This document shows, in pieces, positions 1-7,749 of a stretch of 64,000 bases of DNA. The translations under genes and the position numbers were made by a program. This DNA is from Bacillota bacterium (GTDB taxonomy: Bacteria > Bacillota > Clostridia > Christensenellales > Aristaeellaceae), in contig JAEZIN010000033.1 in the NCBI GenBank assembly GCA_023436585.1, forward strand, positions 1 to 64,000. The letters are read 5' to 3'. The notes beneath the pieces were generated by a model. It had not been told where the DNA came from, made no database searches, and saw only the letters and a list, made by a program, of their open reading frames with translations. Numbering within the stretch: the first letter of the stretch is position 1; every line of letters starts with the position of its first letter.

Positions 1-126
1 TGCGCTGGAATTTTGAAAAAATTCCTTCCTTGCCCGAGCAAACGGCCGCACAATGGCGAAGCCAGTGTCAAGTAGCAGCGAGGGAAAAGCTCAACAAAGT
101 GGCATAGCCACTTTGTTGATACGCTG
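1..126 (-). repeat. Dispersed structured repeat, copy 1
   Basis: Read on the minus strand, this stretch matches 51905-52023 on the plus strand almost base for base, including one uninterrupted 50-base identity. It holds a 13-bp perfect hairpin (91-103 with 107-119, 3-base loop) and an 8-bp hairpin (7-14 with 18-25, 3-base loop). The closing pair of the second hairpin is T-A here and C-G in the other copy, so pairing is kept. No reading frame is conserved. The copy may continue beyond the left edge. It is an intergenic repeat of unknown class (REP/BIME-like or a structured RNA). Confidence 0.8.
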
Positions 127-127
127 A

Positions 128-161
128 AGAAGCGCGGCTGCCTTGGCCGCGCTTCTATTTT
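128..161 (+). terminator. GC-rich hairpin with short T tail
   Basis: An 11-bp perfect stem (128-138 with 146-156, 7-base loop) is followed by ATTTTA. It reads as a rho-independent terminator on the plus strand, which would serve a gene left of the window. It sits directly against repeat copy 1. The minus-strand side has only a weak tail, so it may also stop the flavoprotein operon but less certainly. Confidence 0.5.
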
Positions 162-172
162 ACATGGAACGC

Positions 173-820
173 TTACAGGTAAGGGCTGGGCTGTGCCGCA
201 TCGATGCCATGGGACTTAAAATCCTTGTCGATGTTTTTGTTGGCCATGCGGGCCATCAGCCTCCAAACCAGGCCCGGGAAGCGGAGCAGCGACGCTTCGT
301 ACACACGGCGCGGGGAAATTTCGCCCTTGTCCATGTGATCAAAGAACAGGTTCAATTGCGGGATCACCTTTTTGGCGTTGAGCAGCTTTTCCAGTGGCTG
401 GCCGTTGAGCATGGCGCCCAGGCCCATGATGAAGCCGCCCATGTATTGCAGGCTGCATTTTTCCGAGAACAATTCCAGCGCCATCAGCCCGTTTTCGTGG
501 GTGTGGGGATGGGGCATACCCCCCTGGATGATGCCGTAGACCTGCTGCCCGTGAAGAACCTCCTTGTGCTCGGCTATTTCGGCCAGCAGCGCGTACGTGT
601 CGGCCGGGTAGGTGTTGATATAGCACGGCCCGACAAACACAAGGGTGTCGGCCTTTTCCACGGCGCTTATGATTTCCTCCGGCTTGGTAAGGCTCGGATA
701 CAAATGCAGCAGCGAAACGCTGTGGCCCCTGTTCACCAGATGCTCCCTGCACCGAAAGGCCAGCATGGCGCTGGTGCCCGCTTTGCGGGGGCTTAGGTTG
801 ATCAGCAAAAAGTGCTTCAT
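173..820 (-). CDS. Flavodoxin-like NAD(P)H-dependent oxidoreductase
   Basis: A 215-residue protein of the flavodoxin/NADPH-dependent FMN reductase fold. The N-terminal strand MKHFLLINLSPRKAGTSAML carries the SPRxxGTS loop that binds FMN phosphate in this family, and the GPCYINTYPAD segment matches the second flavin-contacting loop. It is probably cytoplasmic and moves electrons from NAD(P)H to a flavin or small acceptor; the substrate cannot be told. It is the last gene of a five-gene minus-strand operon, and its ATG overlaps the stop of the upstream reductase by 4 bases, which suggests translational coupling. The C-terminal region, with LLRFPGLVWRLMARMANKN, is hydrophobic and could touch a membrane or partner. 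Confidence 0.8.
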   Translation of the reverse strand: MKHFLLINLSPRKAGTSAMLAFRCREHLVNRGHSVSLLHLYPSLTKPEEIISAVEKADTLVFVGPCYINTYPADTYALLAEIAEHKEVLHGQQVYGIIQGGMPHPHTHENGLMALELFSEKCSLQYMGGFIMGLGAMLNGQPLEKLLNAKKVIPQLNLFFDHMDKGEISPRRVYEASLLRFPGLVWRLMARMANKNIDKDFKSHGIDAAQPSPYL

Positions 821-1356
821 ATCATTGCCACCTCCCTTACGATCGCCTCTTTCAACTCCTGTGATAGCGCCGCGATGGTGGTATAGCCCTTTCCGCCGCC
901 CCTGGTGATGGTGTTGGTTTCCCGTACCAGGCTCTTGAAGGCTTCCGCTTCCCTGGGGTTTGGCTCCTCCTGGATGCCAAGGCCATACAGCTTGAACTGC
1001 CGGTCCATCCAGCCGCCCTTGGTCATTTCGCCCTTGACCACAAAGTAATGCCTGTCCATAATGAGCCCGAATTTGTCCAGGACACGCTTGGTCTTTGCGG
1101 TATAGCCGCCAAAGAGGATGGGGGATACCACCAAAACCGCGTCGGAACGGAGGATTTTCCCGTAAATCCAGTCTCCGTCATCCCTTACCACGCATTTGCC
1201 GAAGGTTTTATAGGTGCAGCCGTTGCAGCCCACGCAAGGCTTGACGGTTACATCGTTCAGCGGAATATACTCCGCCGGCACGCCTTTTTGCCGGAAAGCC
1301 TCATACAATTTTAAACCGATTTGGTTTTTTCCTTCATCCGCCAGTATGGTGACCAT
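817..1356 (-). CDS. NADPH-dependent FMN reductase family protein with Cys motif
   Basis: A 179-residue flavodoxin-fold protein. Residues around 40-55 read PCVGCNGCTYKTFGKC, the CxxCxxC(x6)C cysteine cluster seen in multimeric flavodoxins and in iron-sulfur flavoproteins. VVSPILFGGYTAKTKRVLDKF is the second flavin loop. The usual N-terminal phosphate loop (GSPRxxGNT) is degenerate here (ILADEGKNQIG), so flavin binding may be altered; this is worth testing rather than assuming. The start ATG lies 21 bases after the FMN-binding-protein gene and the stop overlaps the next ATG. Role: electron transfer, substrate unknown. A four-iron cluster is possible but not demonstrable from sequence. Confidence 0.75.
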   Translation of the reverse strand: MVTILADEGKNQIGLKLYEAFRQKGVPAEYIPLNDVTVKPCVGCNGCTYKTFGKCVVRDDGDWIYGKILRSDAVLVVSPILFGGYTAKTKRVLDKFGLIMDRHYFVVKGEMTKGGWMDRQFKLYGLGIQEEPNPREAEAFKSLVRETNTITRGGGKGYTTIAALSQELKEAIVREVAMI

Positions 1357-1377
1357 ATCATCTTCCGCTCCTATTGA

Positions 1378-1776
1378 TTATTGTTGGCAGCTTTTGTTCA
1401 GCGCCTTGCTGACCGCGCTTTTAATGGCCTCGCTGGACAGGGTTGCGCCGCTGACAGCGTCCACTTGAAATGTGTTGGCGCTGACCATGGCCGCTGTGAT
1501 GGCTTCGGCCTTTTGACCCATGCCGCTGTTATGCGTAAGGATGGCGATACCTGCGATGGCGTGATCTTTGACGGTCACCTTCACCGTGACCTGCAAAATG
1601 CCTGCGTTGGCAAGGCCTTCATATTCGCCGTCAGCAGCGTTTTCCATATCCACCTTTTCGTAGGTGAGGGTGGCAAGCGCCTTTTGCGCCTGGCTTCTGA
1701 TGATAAAAAGGCCGCCGAAGAAGACAAGGGCCAGGACTGCGGCCAGGATGCCCAGGACTTTCAATGTTTTTTTCAT
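1378..1776 (-). CDS. Membrane-anchored FMN-binding domain protein
   Basis: A 132-residue protein with one hydrophobic helix (about residues 7-27) followed by an extracytoplasmic FMN-binding domain. DAVSGATLSS at 106-115 matches the covalent flavinylation motif D-x-x-S-G-A-T, with Thr112 the expected attachment residue; the same motif occurs in RnfG/NqrC and in extracellular flavinylated proteins. It would carry electrons across or at the outer face of the membrane. A flavin transferase (ApbE) would be needed and is not encoded here. Its start overlaps the end of the flavodoxin gene by 4 bases (ATGA). With three flavodoxin-like neighbours it looks like part of a small transmembrane electron relay. 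Confidence 0.85.
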   Translation of the reverse strand: MKKTLKVLGILAAVLALVFFGGLFIIRSQAQKALATLTYEKVDMENAADGEYEGLANAGILQVTVKVTVKDHAIAGIAILTHNSGMGQKAEAITAAMVSANTFQVDAVSGATLSSEAIKSAVSKALNKSCQQ

Positions 1777-2201
1777 TTTTGCTCTCCCTGCAGGAGCAGC
1801 CCTTTGGCAAAGGCAACAACCTGTTCCGTATCCTTTTTGTTGGGATGGCCTGCCCTTATAAAAAGAATGGAGCCCGGCACGATTACTTCCCCTGCGACGC
1901 GTATGCCCTTTTCATTAAGGATGCGGCTGACAGCATCCTGTTTTTGCTTGCCCGACGCGCAGGAGGTAATCAGGGCCGCGGATTGAACCGTGCTGCTGTC
2001 CAGTGACTTTACATAATCCGCCAGTTCGGGCATGCTTGCGCCGCCGTAAATGCCGCCCACGATGAACAGAAGGCCGGTGTTGTTAAGCTTCGGATTGTCC
2101 AGTATGTTTTCCGCCCCGATGTTCAGGGCGAGGCTTAAGGCTTCGGCCAGCTTTTTAGAATGCTTGGTTTTGGTAGCGTAAACGATGGCGGCATTACTCA
2201 T
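1773..2201 (-). CDS. Flavodoxin
   Basis: A 142-residue flavodoxin-like protein. IVYATKTKHSKKLAEAL at the N terminus is the phosphate loop (T-x-T/H-x-K), and GGIYGGASMPELADYV matches the isoalloxazine loop. Its length is typical of short-chain flavodoxins. It would carry one or two electrons between a reductase and the membrane FMN protein encoded next. The start lies 8 bases inside the end of the TetR gene, so the two are probably translated together. Confidence 0.75.
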   Translation of the reverse strand: MSNAAIVYATKTKHSKKLAEALSLALNIGAENILDNPKLNNTGLLFIVGGIYGGASMPELADYVKSLDSSTVQSAALITSCASGKQKQDAVSRILNEKGIRVAGEVIVPGSILFIRAGHPNKKDTEQVVAFAKGLLLQGEQK

Positions 2202-2781
2202 GGCTCAAAATTCCTTTCAGTATGATGTCCATCTGGGTGTTGAACATGGCTTCGGCTTCTTCGGGCCGGATGCCGGCCTGGCGTGATATCATCAGGTTGA
2301 ACCCCAGAAACGAGCTCCAGATGGCGAAGGCGGCCTGATAGGGGTCCACCTTCCGAAGCTTGCCCGCGTTCATGTCCCGCTGCAGGTTACCTGCGAGGTA
2401 ATTCAGCCAGGGGGTAGAGCTGGGATTGCTCCTGGAGTATTTGTGCAGTACAATCAGGTTGTACTTTTCGGGCTCTTCCATGGCAAGCTGCATGGACCTT
2501 AAAAAGGCCGTTTTCATGTTGGTGACGGCGTCCATATCGTCGGTAATCAGCCGCCGTATCTCCGCGCCCAGCCAGGCCGTTTCCACCGCTTCAATGGCGT
2601 CGATGATTTCCTGCTTGTCTTTGAAGTAATGGTAGACGACGCCGGTGGAATAGTTCATTTTGCTGATGATTTTGCGGATGGAGACGGCCTCGAACCCCTC
2701 GTTCAGCCCGATTTCCAGCGCCGTATCCAGTATGGCCTGCCGCACCGCGTCGCTGCGCAGCTTCTGATCTTCCCTGGTCAA
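2194..2781 (-). CDS. TetR-family transcriptional regulator
   Basis: A 195-residue TetR/AcrR repressor. Residues 10-55 form the DNA-binding domain, with SIRKIISKMNYSTGVVYHYFKDKQEIIDAI the helix-turn-helix and following helix; the rest is the all-alpha ligand domain. The start is TTG at 2781, chosen because a GGGAGG ribosome site ends 7 bases upstream and no ATG fits the family N terminus. It is the first gene of the flavoprotein operon and has a strong promoter and a palindrome just upstream, so autoregulation is likely. The inducer is unknown; a redox-active or quinone-like compound would fit the neighbours. Confidence 0.88.
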   Translation of the reverse strand: MTREDQKLRSDAVRQAILDTALEIGLNEGFEAVSIRKIISKMNYSTGVVYHYFKDKQEIIDAIEAVETAWLGAEIRRLITDDMDAVTNMKTAFLRSMQLAMEEPEKYNLIVLHKYSRSNPSSTPWLNYLAGNLQRDMNAGKLRKVDPYQAAFAIWSSFLGFNLMISRQAGIRPEEAEAMFNTQMDIILKGILSHE

Positions 2782-2826
2782 AGCGTGACCTCCCTGCTGT
2801 GCTGGTTCTGATATGCGATTGAACGG

Positions 2827-2843
2827 CGTTATAAAAAATAACG
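2827..2843. promoter_or_regulatory. Candidate TetR operator palindrome
   Basis: CGTTAT, five A residues, then ATAACG form a 17-bp inverted repeat between the promoter and the TetR start. Its size and place fit a TetR-type operator that would block transcription. A second, shorter palindrome (ATGTAT-A-ATACAT, 2867-2879) overlaps the -10 box. Confidence 0.55.
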
Positions 2844-2870
2844 TTGTTTAAAAACCTGACAGCGTTATGT

Positions 2871-2899
2871 ATAATACATCCATTGGGCTTTCTTGTCAA
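2871..2899 (-). promoter_or_regulatory. Sigma-A promoter of the flavoprotein operon
   Basis: On the minus strand TTGACA (2894-2899) and TATTAT (2871-2876) are separated by 17 bases. It points at the TetR gene about 90 bases downstream. This is near consensus, so expression should be high when the operator is free. Confidence 0.75.
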
Positions 2900-2941
2900 G
2901 TGAATTATTTAACGAATTCGCGTTTTTTTTTGAAATCCGCC

Positions 2942-2986
2942 TGCTGCAAAAGAAAGAAACCGCCGGAGCTTTCATCCGGCGGTTTC
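2942..2986 (-). terminator. Rho-independent terminator after the DUF4965 gene
   Basis: A 12-bp perfect stem (2956-2967 with 2975-2986, 7-base loop) is followed on the minus strand by TTTCTTTCTTTT. It lies 25 bases after the stop of the 3012-4955 gene and closes that unit. Confidence 0.85.
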
Positions 2987-3011
2987 TGGTGTTATGCTTT
3001 GTTAACGCTGT

Positions 3012-4955
3012 TTAGAGCAGCGGCATGAATACGCCGCCCTGTACGCTGCGGGCGATAAAATGCATGTAGTTGCCTGTTTCTGTGTCGTACCAGTCGCTGA
3101 AGGGAACCCTTGTTTTCGATTCCCGCAGGTATTTGGCCACGGGGGCGACGAGCCGGCGGAAGGTGTCGGGGTCCTCCGCCATGGCTGCCGTCCACAAAAT
3201 CCAGTCGGACTTGGTATAGGCGCGCCTGGAATCCAGGGGCAGGCCGTAGGCGTTGTTGCGGGGGAGATAACTTTTTGTTTCCTGTCTGTAGAACGCATCC
3301 TCAAACAGCCCAAGATGCAGCACCTTGTCCCACACCAGGTTGTATTTCATGCTCCAGCCCTGCCCGTCAAAGGTAAGCGCCGTATGCTCCCCGGCCTTTG
3401 CGCGGGCGAGCCAGCTTGATGCCATCCTTTTGGCTTCGGCTTCATAGAAATCCGCCTTGGAATCGCCCGCAAGGCGGAGAAGCTTTGCGTAGCACGCTAC
3501 GCCCACCACCGCTTTGGCCGACAGGTTCACGTTGCGGGCCAGATGCCCGGCAAAGTCGTCGGTGCACAATTGATCGCCGGGGTCTTCGCCATATTTCATC
3601 AGGTACTGCACCCATTTTTCCAGCAGGGAAAGGTTTTCTTGGGCCATCTTGAAGTTCCCGTCCATTGCGGCGGCGGAATACAGCATGATGAGCATATTTC
3701 CGCACTCTTCCACGGGCATCTGGTATCTTAATTCATAGCAATCCGCCTGTGCGGGATACAGGTAATAGGCAGGCTGGATATCGCCGTTGCGTGTTTCGCC
3801 GCCGGTTAACGCGCGCCGCTTTGTGCCGTACACCTGGCCGATGGCCTGGGGGTACTGGCCCACGTCATGGGGGGCGAAGTCATACGTCCACACGGGCATA
3901 TTCGCAAAGCGCAAAACGGGTCGGCACATGGCCCGCACAAGCTCCGGATTGTACTTTAAAAACAGCGGGGTGGAGGGATAGCTGACATCCACCGTGCCCA
4001 TGCAGCCGTTGGAGTCGTTTTCCTTGCTCAGCCATACCATCTGCCCGTACTCGTCGGCGATGAGCTTGTGGGCGCAAATGCACTGGCGGTAGGCCGCCGT
4101 GCAGATCAGCGCATAATCCTCGCCGCCCCTTTCGGCTGCCTCCTTTAGAAGGCTTGCATCGAGCTTGTCGCAGCGGGCAAGCAGCGAATCATGGCTTGCG
4201 TCAAACTCGCAAAGGGCCTCGACTATGGTCTTGCCGTTTCTGGCATACCAGGCTTTGGTGGGAACACCAAAATAATTGATGGAGGCCACATCGTCATAGC
4301 CCAGCAGGAGGGAAACGTTCTTTTTCTCCCCGGGCACAAGCTTCAAGGCATCATGGGCCTCCAGGCCGTCCGCCGTGCATTGCATAGCCGCCCTGCCGGC
4401 CAGGTACAGGTAGCCCCAATCGATGGTGATGTGGTCGCCCGCGTGGCAGAGCAGCTTTTGCCTGCGCTGGCCCATGTAGCTTACCTGCAGCCCATCCAAC
4501 GCATATACATCCTGCGTCATGTTCGGGCGTTCATCGCCGTCAAAGCACAGTTCATCAAACGCGGTGAAGGAAAGCGCCGCAACGTGGCTTTGGCCGTCCG
4601 CCGCTTCCAGGGAAAGATCGATCATGGTGATGGGGGTGGAGAGCACATCGGGGTCATCCAGCAAAAGGGGCGTGGTGAAGGCAACGGATAGCCGCGCGCC
4701 GGCCGCTTCCAGTACGCTCCTGGTGGATGTCGGCGTCACCTCCATGGAAACCGTTTCCATGGCCTGGCCCTCGCCGTGGCCCAGGTAGCGGTAGGGCTTT
4801 CCGTCGATGATCAGCTTTCCGCGAAGGCGCTTTCTGGCACCGGCCCAATGGGTCGTATCCGTGTCTGTCAGCCGGTCTGCCGCGCACCAAATGGAAAAAT
4901 AAGGGTCATTGGCCACCAGCGGCAGCGCGGGCAAACGTGTCATGGTTTGCATCAT
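3012..4955 (-). CDS. Glutaminase-A-like / DUF4965 family protein
   Basis: A 647-residue protein matching the DUF5127-DUF4965-DUF1793 architecture named after fungal glutaminase A. Landmarks are PYFSIWCAADRLTD near the N terminus, WLSKENDSNGCMGTVDVSYP and HDVGQYP in the centre, TDDFAGHLARNVNLSAKA, and YGLPLDSRRAYTKSDWILW near the end, all characteristic of the family. The central-to-C-terminal part is an alpha/alpha barrel like those of glycosidases, and in carbohydrate loci these proteins are more likely to act on glycans than on glutamine; that is inference. No signal peptide is visible, so it is cytoplasmic. A GGAGG site precedes two adjacent ATG codons (4955 and 4952). It follows the GntR regulator by 59 bases and is probably its target. 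Confidence 0.8.
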   Translation of the reverse strand: MMQTMTRLPALPLVANDPYFSIWCAADRLTDTDTTHWAGARKRLRGKLIIDGKPYRYLGHGEGQAMETVSMEVTPTSTRSVLEAAGARLSVAFTTPLLLDDPDVLSTPITMIDLSLEAADGQSHVAALSFTAFDELCFDGDERPNMTQDVYALDGLQVSYMGQRRQKLLCHAGDHITIDWGYLYLAGRAAMQCTADGLEAHDALKLVPGEKKNVSLLLGYDDVASINYFGVPTKAWYARNGKTIVEALCEFDASHDSLLARCDKLDASLLKEAAERGGEDYALICTAAYRQCICAHKLIADEYGQMVWLSKENDSNGCMGTVDVSYPSTPLFLKYNPELVRAMCRPVLRFANMPVWTYDFAPHDVGQYPQAIGQVYGTKRRALTGGETRNGDIQPAYYLYPAQADCYELRYQMPVEECGNMLIMLYSAAAMDGNFKMAQENLSLLEKWVQYLMKYGEDPGDQLCTDDFAGHLARNVNLSAKAVVGVACYAKLLRLAGDSKADFYEAEAKRMASSWLARAKAGEHTALTFDGQGWSMKYNLVWDKVLHLGLFEDAFYRQETKSYLPRNNAYGLPLDSRRAYTKSDWILWTAAMAEDPDTFRRLVAPVAKYLRESKTRVPFSDWYDTETGNYMHFIARSVQGGVFMPLL

Positions 4956-4980
4956 CTATTCCTCCAAATTAATGAATCCC

Positions 4981-5005
4981 AAAAGAAGCGGCGGATGAAC
5001 CCGCC
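4981..5005 (-). terminator. Weak hairpin between GntR and DUF4965 genes
   Basis: GGCGG (4990-4994) pairs with CCGCC (5001-5005), with GCTTCTTTT following on the minus strand. It is short and could act only as a partial terminator, lowering read-through from the regulator gene into the enzyme gene. Confidence 0.35.
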
Positions 5006-5014
5006 GGCGGAGTC

Positions 5015-6148
5015 TTACAGTTCCAGCCGCCCGGTGGATTTGGATACCACCAGGGAGGGAAGTATGACTTCCTTACGGGTGGTTTCCTCTCCGGCTGCGT
5101 TTACCAGCAGGCTTCTGATAATGGATCCCGCCGTGTGGCCGATCATGTCGCCGTGCTGGTCCACATGCGTGAAAAACATAAAATCCTGTATGTCGGAGAC
5201 GGGATCGTCGAAGGTGACGTGGGAAACATCCTGGGGCACGCGAATGCCCATGGTTTTCAGCAGGCAGTACAAATAAACCGCCATTTGGGATTCGCTGGTG
5301 ATGAAGGCGGTGATGCCCTTGTTGGTTATCAAATCCGTAAACATGTCCGCGTAGTAGCCGTGGGGCTTTGAGATATCCAGCGACTCGATGCAGGTAAGCG
5401 TCCTGTCCTGGTACTTGTCAATCTCGCTTCTGCAGCCCTTCAATCTGTTTTCCACCGTGTAGGTGGATTGATTGGACTGCGTTAAAAACGCGATATGGCG
5501 GTGGTTAAACTCCAATAAATGCGCCGCGGCCAGCTGCCCGCCCAGATAGTTGTCGGACAGCGCGTAGTTGGTGTCTACGCCGGGGAAAGGGCGGTCAATC
5601 AAAACAAACGGGAACTTGTTGACCTTCATGTTCAGCACTTCATCGCTGTAATACTCCTGGTCCATGGGGAAAAGAATGATCCCCCTGGCGTCTGCCTCCA
5701 TGGACTGTGCGATGGCAAAGGCCTCCCCGGCGGCCGAGTTGCTGGCGATGACATGCAATTGGTATTTGTCGGGGGGGAGCGCCCTTTGTATGCCGGCTAT
5801 GATGGACAGGCAGAACCTGTCCGCCACCGATGGAATAATCAGCATGATTTTGTGCAGCGCGATTTTGGATTCCATTTTCCTTACATGCGCATTGCCGCCT
5901 TCGTGCATGCCGCAAAGGATATCGGCCGCGTTCTTGCTGATGTATGTTCCACGGCCGGGGTAACGTATCACGACGCCGGCCTTTTTCAATTCCGACATCG
6001 CTTTGGATACGGTGATCCGGCTTACGTCATACTTGCGCGCCATTTCGTTTTCCGTGGGCAAAAGAAAATCCGGCGGGTATTTTCCCGATTGTATACCCTG
6101 CTCAATCTCTGTTTTTATTTTTATGTACAAGGAATCGTTGTTGGTCAT
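5015..6148 (-). CDS. GntR-type HTH / LacI-type ligand domain regulator (AraR-like)
   Basis: A 377-residue regulator with a GntR winged helix at residues 1-75 (LPTENEMARKYDVSRITVSKAMSEL...GRGTYISK) joined to a periplasmic-binding-protein-like sugar domain (about 95-370; YALSDNYLGGQLAAAHLLEF, HVTFDDPVSDI). This is the arrangement of Bacillus AraR. It would sense a free sugar and release DNA. It is divergent from the ABC importer at 6375 with only 226 bases between, so it most likely controls that importer as well as its own unit. The ligand is unknown; the adjacent alpha-mannosidase suggests a mannose-containing glycan product. Confidence 0.85.
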   Translation of the reverse strand: MTNNDSLYIKIKTEIEQGIQSGKYPPDFLLPTENEMARKYDVSRITVSKAMSELKKAGVVIRYPGRGTYISKNAADILCGMHEGGNAHVRKMESKIALHKIMLIIPSVADRFCLSIIAGIQRALPPDKYQLHVIASNSAAGEAFAIAQSMEADARGIILFPMDQEYYSDEVLNMKVNKFPFVLIDRPFPGVDTNYALSDNYLGGQLAAAHLLEFNHRHIAFLTQSNQSTYTVENRLKGCRSEIDKYQDRTLTCIESLDISKPHGYYADMFTDLITNKGITAFITSESQMAVYLYCLLKTMGIRVPQDVSHVTFDDPVSDIQDFMFFTHVDQHGDMIGHTAGSIIRSLLVNAAGEETTRKEVILPSLVVSKSTGRLEL

Positions 6149-6190
6149 TTGCCAGCCTCTCTAAAGCATCATTCGGCTTTTGCTACAGAT

Positions 6191-6210
6191 TGTATTATAT
6201 GCATTATACA
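6191..6210. promoter_or_regulatory. Imperfect palindrome over the GntR promoter
   Basis: A TGTA...TACA inverted repeat of 20 bases, with 7 of 10 pairs kept, overlaps the -10 box of the divergent GntR promoter. AraR-type operators also have TGTA/TACA ends. It is a candidate autoregulatory site only. Confidence 0.35.
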
Positions 6211-6222
6211 TGAATATGTCAA
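6194..6222 (-). promoter_or_regulatory. Consensus promoter of the GntR gene
   Basis: On the minus strand TTGACA (6217-6222) and TATAAT (6194-6199) are both perfect consensus, 17 bases apart, 46 bases before the GntR start. Confidence 0.8.
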
Positions 6223-6285
6223 ACACAACTTAAATGCATGAAATGACCCGTAAAAAATAAATTTATTGAATCATATATCAACATA

Positions 6286-6314
6286 TTGACAACCATTTTG
6301 TGCAATGTTATGAT
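6286..6314 (+). promoter_or_regulatory. Promoter of the ABC importer/mannosidase operon
   Basis: TTGACA (6286-6291), 17 bases, TATGAT (6309-6314), with TGT just before the -10 box (extended -10). It shares its opening TTGACAACC, a TTGTGCA stretch and ATGTTAT with the promoter at 12663. The binding-protein start follows about 55 bases after the expected transcription start. Confidence 0.75.
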
Positions 6315-6374
6315 ATTGATAAAAGATGCAAAGCATACAAATAATACAAAGCTTTGCGGAAAAAGGAGAGAAAA

Positions 6375-7661
6375 ATGAAAAAAGTCTTGGCCCTCCTGGT
6401 AGCTTTGCTTTTGGTTGTGCCCCTGTTTTCGCTTGGCACCGCTGGCGCGGAAGAGAAGATCAAGCTCGTCGCGCCGCTAATCGGCTTCAACGATGACCAG
6501 ATCGCCGCCGCGGATGCCAAACCTGAAGGCTATTCTCCCGCCGACCAATACTACTCCAGCGTCCGTAAAACCGTGGAAGAGACCTATCCCAACTATGAAG
6601 TGGAATGGGCCGACTGGGGCTGGGCAGAGACCCTGGACCAGAAGCAGCGCGCGCTGATCGCCTCCGGCGATGCTCCGGACATCGTTGCCGGCGAGACCTT
6701 CATGCCCACCTATGCCAACGAAGGCATTCTGGAGCCGCTCCCCCAGGACATCGTGGACATGGTGAATCCCTCCTTCCTGATCTTTGACAGGGATGGCAAG
6801 GCCGTTGCCGTCGCCCACAAGTCCGCCATCTTCATGCTGTTCTACAACAAGGACCTGATGACCGCGGCGGGCCTTGATCCCGAGCAGCCCCCCAAGACCT
6901 GGGCCGAGTTCAAGACCATGTCCGATGCCATCACCAAGGCCGGCGAAGGCAAGTTCTACGGCGGCGGCATCCCCACCTTCCCGCATGCCGGCGGCGCGCT
7001 GCGCGCCACGCCCTTCTTCCGCCAGATGGGCACCGACTTTTCCAAGGACGGCCTTTCGAATTTGAATGATCCCAAGCTGCAGGAAACCTTGAAGTTCATC
7101 CGTGAAATGGATGCCAACTTCCCGGTGGGCCTGGGCAACAACAGCGATGAAGGCCCCCTGTGGACCGCCTTTGAAAAAGACAAGACCATCGCCTTCGTTA
7201 TCAACGGCATCTGGGAGGCCGGCGGCGCTACCGCCAACGGCATCAACTGGGGCGTAACCACCCTGCCGCTGCCCGAAGGCGGCGTGGACGGCAACTGCAT
7301 GGTCGGCTCCGTGTACAACGCTGTTCCCAAGGCCAGCCGTCATAAGGAAGAAGCCTTTAATCTGATCCGTGCCGCCCTGAAGGAAGAGAATCAGAGGCTC
7401 TGGATCCCGCAGACTGTATGCCTGCCCCTCAAGTCCATCATTGAGAACACCGATCTGTTCGCTGACAACCCCACCCTGCTGGCGGCCATGAACGCCCTGA
7501 ACAACGGCACCTACTCCGGCCTGGCCTCCTTCCAGAAGAATGACGCGCAGGTGTGGGAAATCGTTAATACCAAGGTGCTTGCCAGAACCACCATGACCCA
7601 GGACAGCATTGAGACCATTTGTCAGGAAGCCGACGCGGAAATCGCGGCCCTTTTGAAGTAA
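6375..7661 (+). CDS. Sugar ABC transporter, extracellular solute-binding protein
   Basis: A 428-residue type 1 (MalE/UgpB-like) binding protein. Residues 1-25 are a signal peptide ending near AGA; there is no lipobox cysteine, which is unusual for a Gram-positive binding protein. The typical features are WAETLDQKQRALIASGDAPDIV and LFYNKDLMTAAGLDPEQPPKTWAEF. The start at 6375 is preceded by AAGGAG at the right distance; a TTG 21 bases upstream in the same frame is less likely. It opens an operon with two permeases and a GH38 alpha-mannosidase, so its ligand is probably an alpha-mannosyl oligosaccharide. A strong hairpin follows the stop. Confidence 0.9.
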   Translation: MKKVLALLVALLLVVPLFSLGTAGAEEKIKLVAPLIGFNDDQIAAADAKPEGYSPADQYYSSVRKTVEETYPNYEVEWADWGWAETLDQKQRALIASGDAPDIVAGETFMPTYANEGILEPLPQDIVDMVNPSFLIFDRDGKAVAVAHKSAIFMLFYNKDLMTAAGLDPEQPPKTWAEFKTMSDAITKAGEGKFYGGGIPTFPHAGGALRATPFFRQMGTDFSKDGLSNLNDPKLQETLKFIREMDANFPVGLGNNSDEGPLWTAFEKDKTIAFVINGIWEAGGATANGINWGVTTLPLPEGGVDGNCMVGSVYNAVPKASRHKEEAFNLIRAALKEENQRLWIPQTVCLPLKSIIENTDLFADNPTLLAAMNALNNGTYSGLASFQKNDAQVWEIVNTKVLARTTMTQDSIETICQEADAEIAALLK

Positions 7662-7678
7662 TCCTGGCAGACACATGG

Positions 7679-7715
7679 GGTATGGGGGGAGACCCGAGCA
7701 GTTTCCCCCCATATC
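7679..7715 (+). terminator. Intercistronic hairpin after binding-protein gene
   Basis: A 10-bp perfect stem (7681-7690 with 7704-7713), extended by one wobble and one further pair, lies between the binding-protein stop and the first permease. There is no T run directly after it, so it is more likely an mRNA stabiliser or partial attenuator that keeps the binding protein more abundant than the permeases. Confidence 0.6.
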
Positions 7716-7749
7716 TTCTGTTCACCGCCAACCAAGAGGAGAGATCGTT

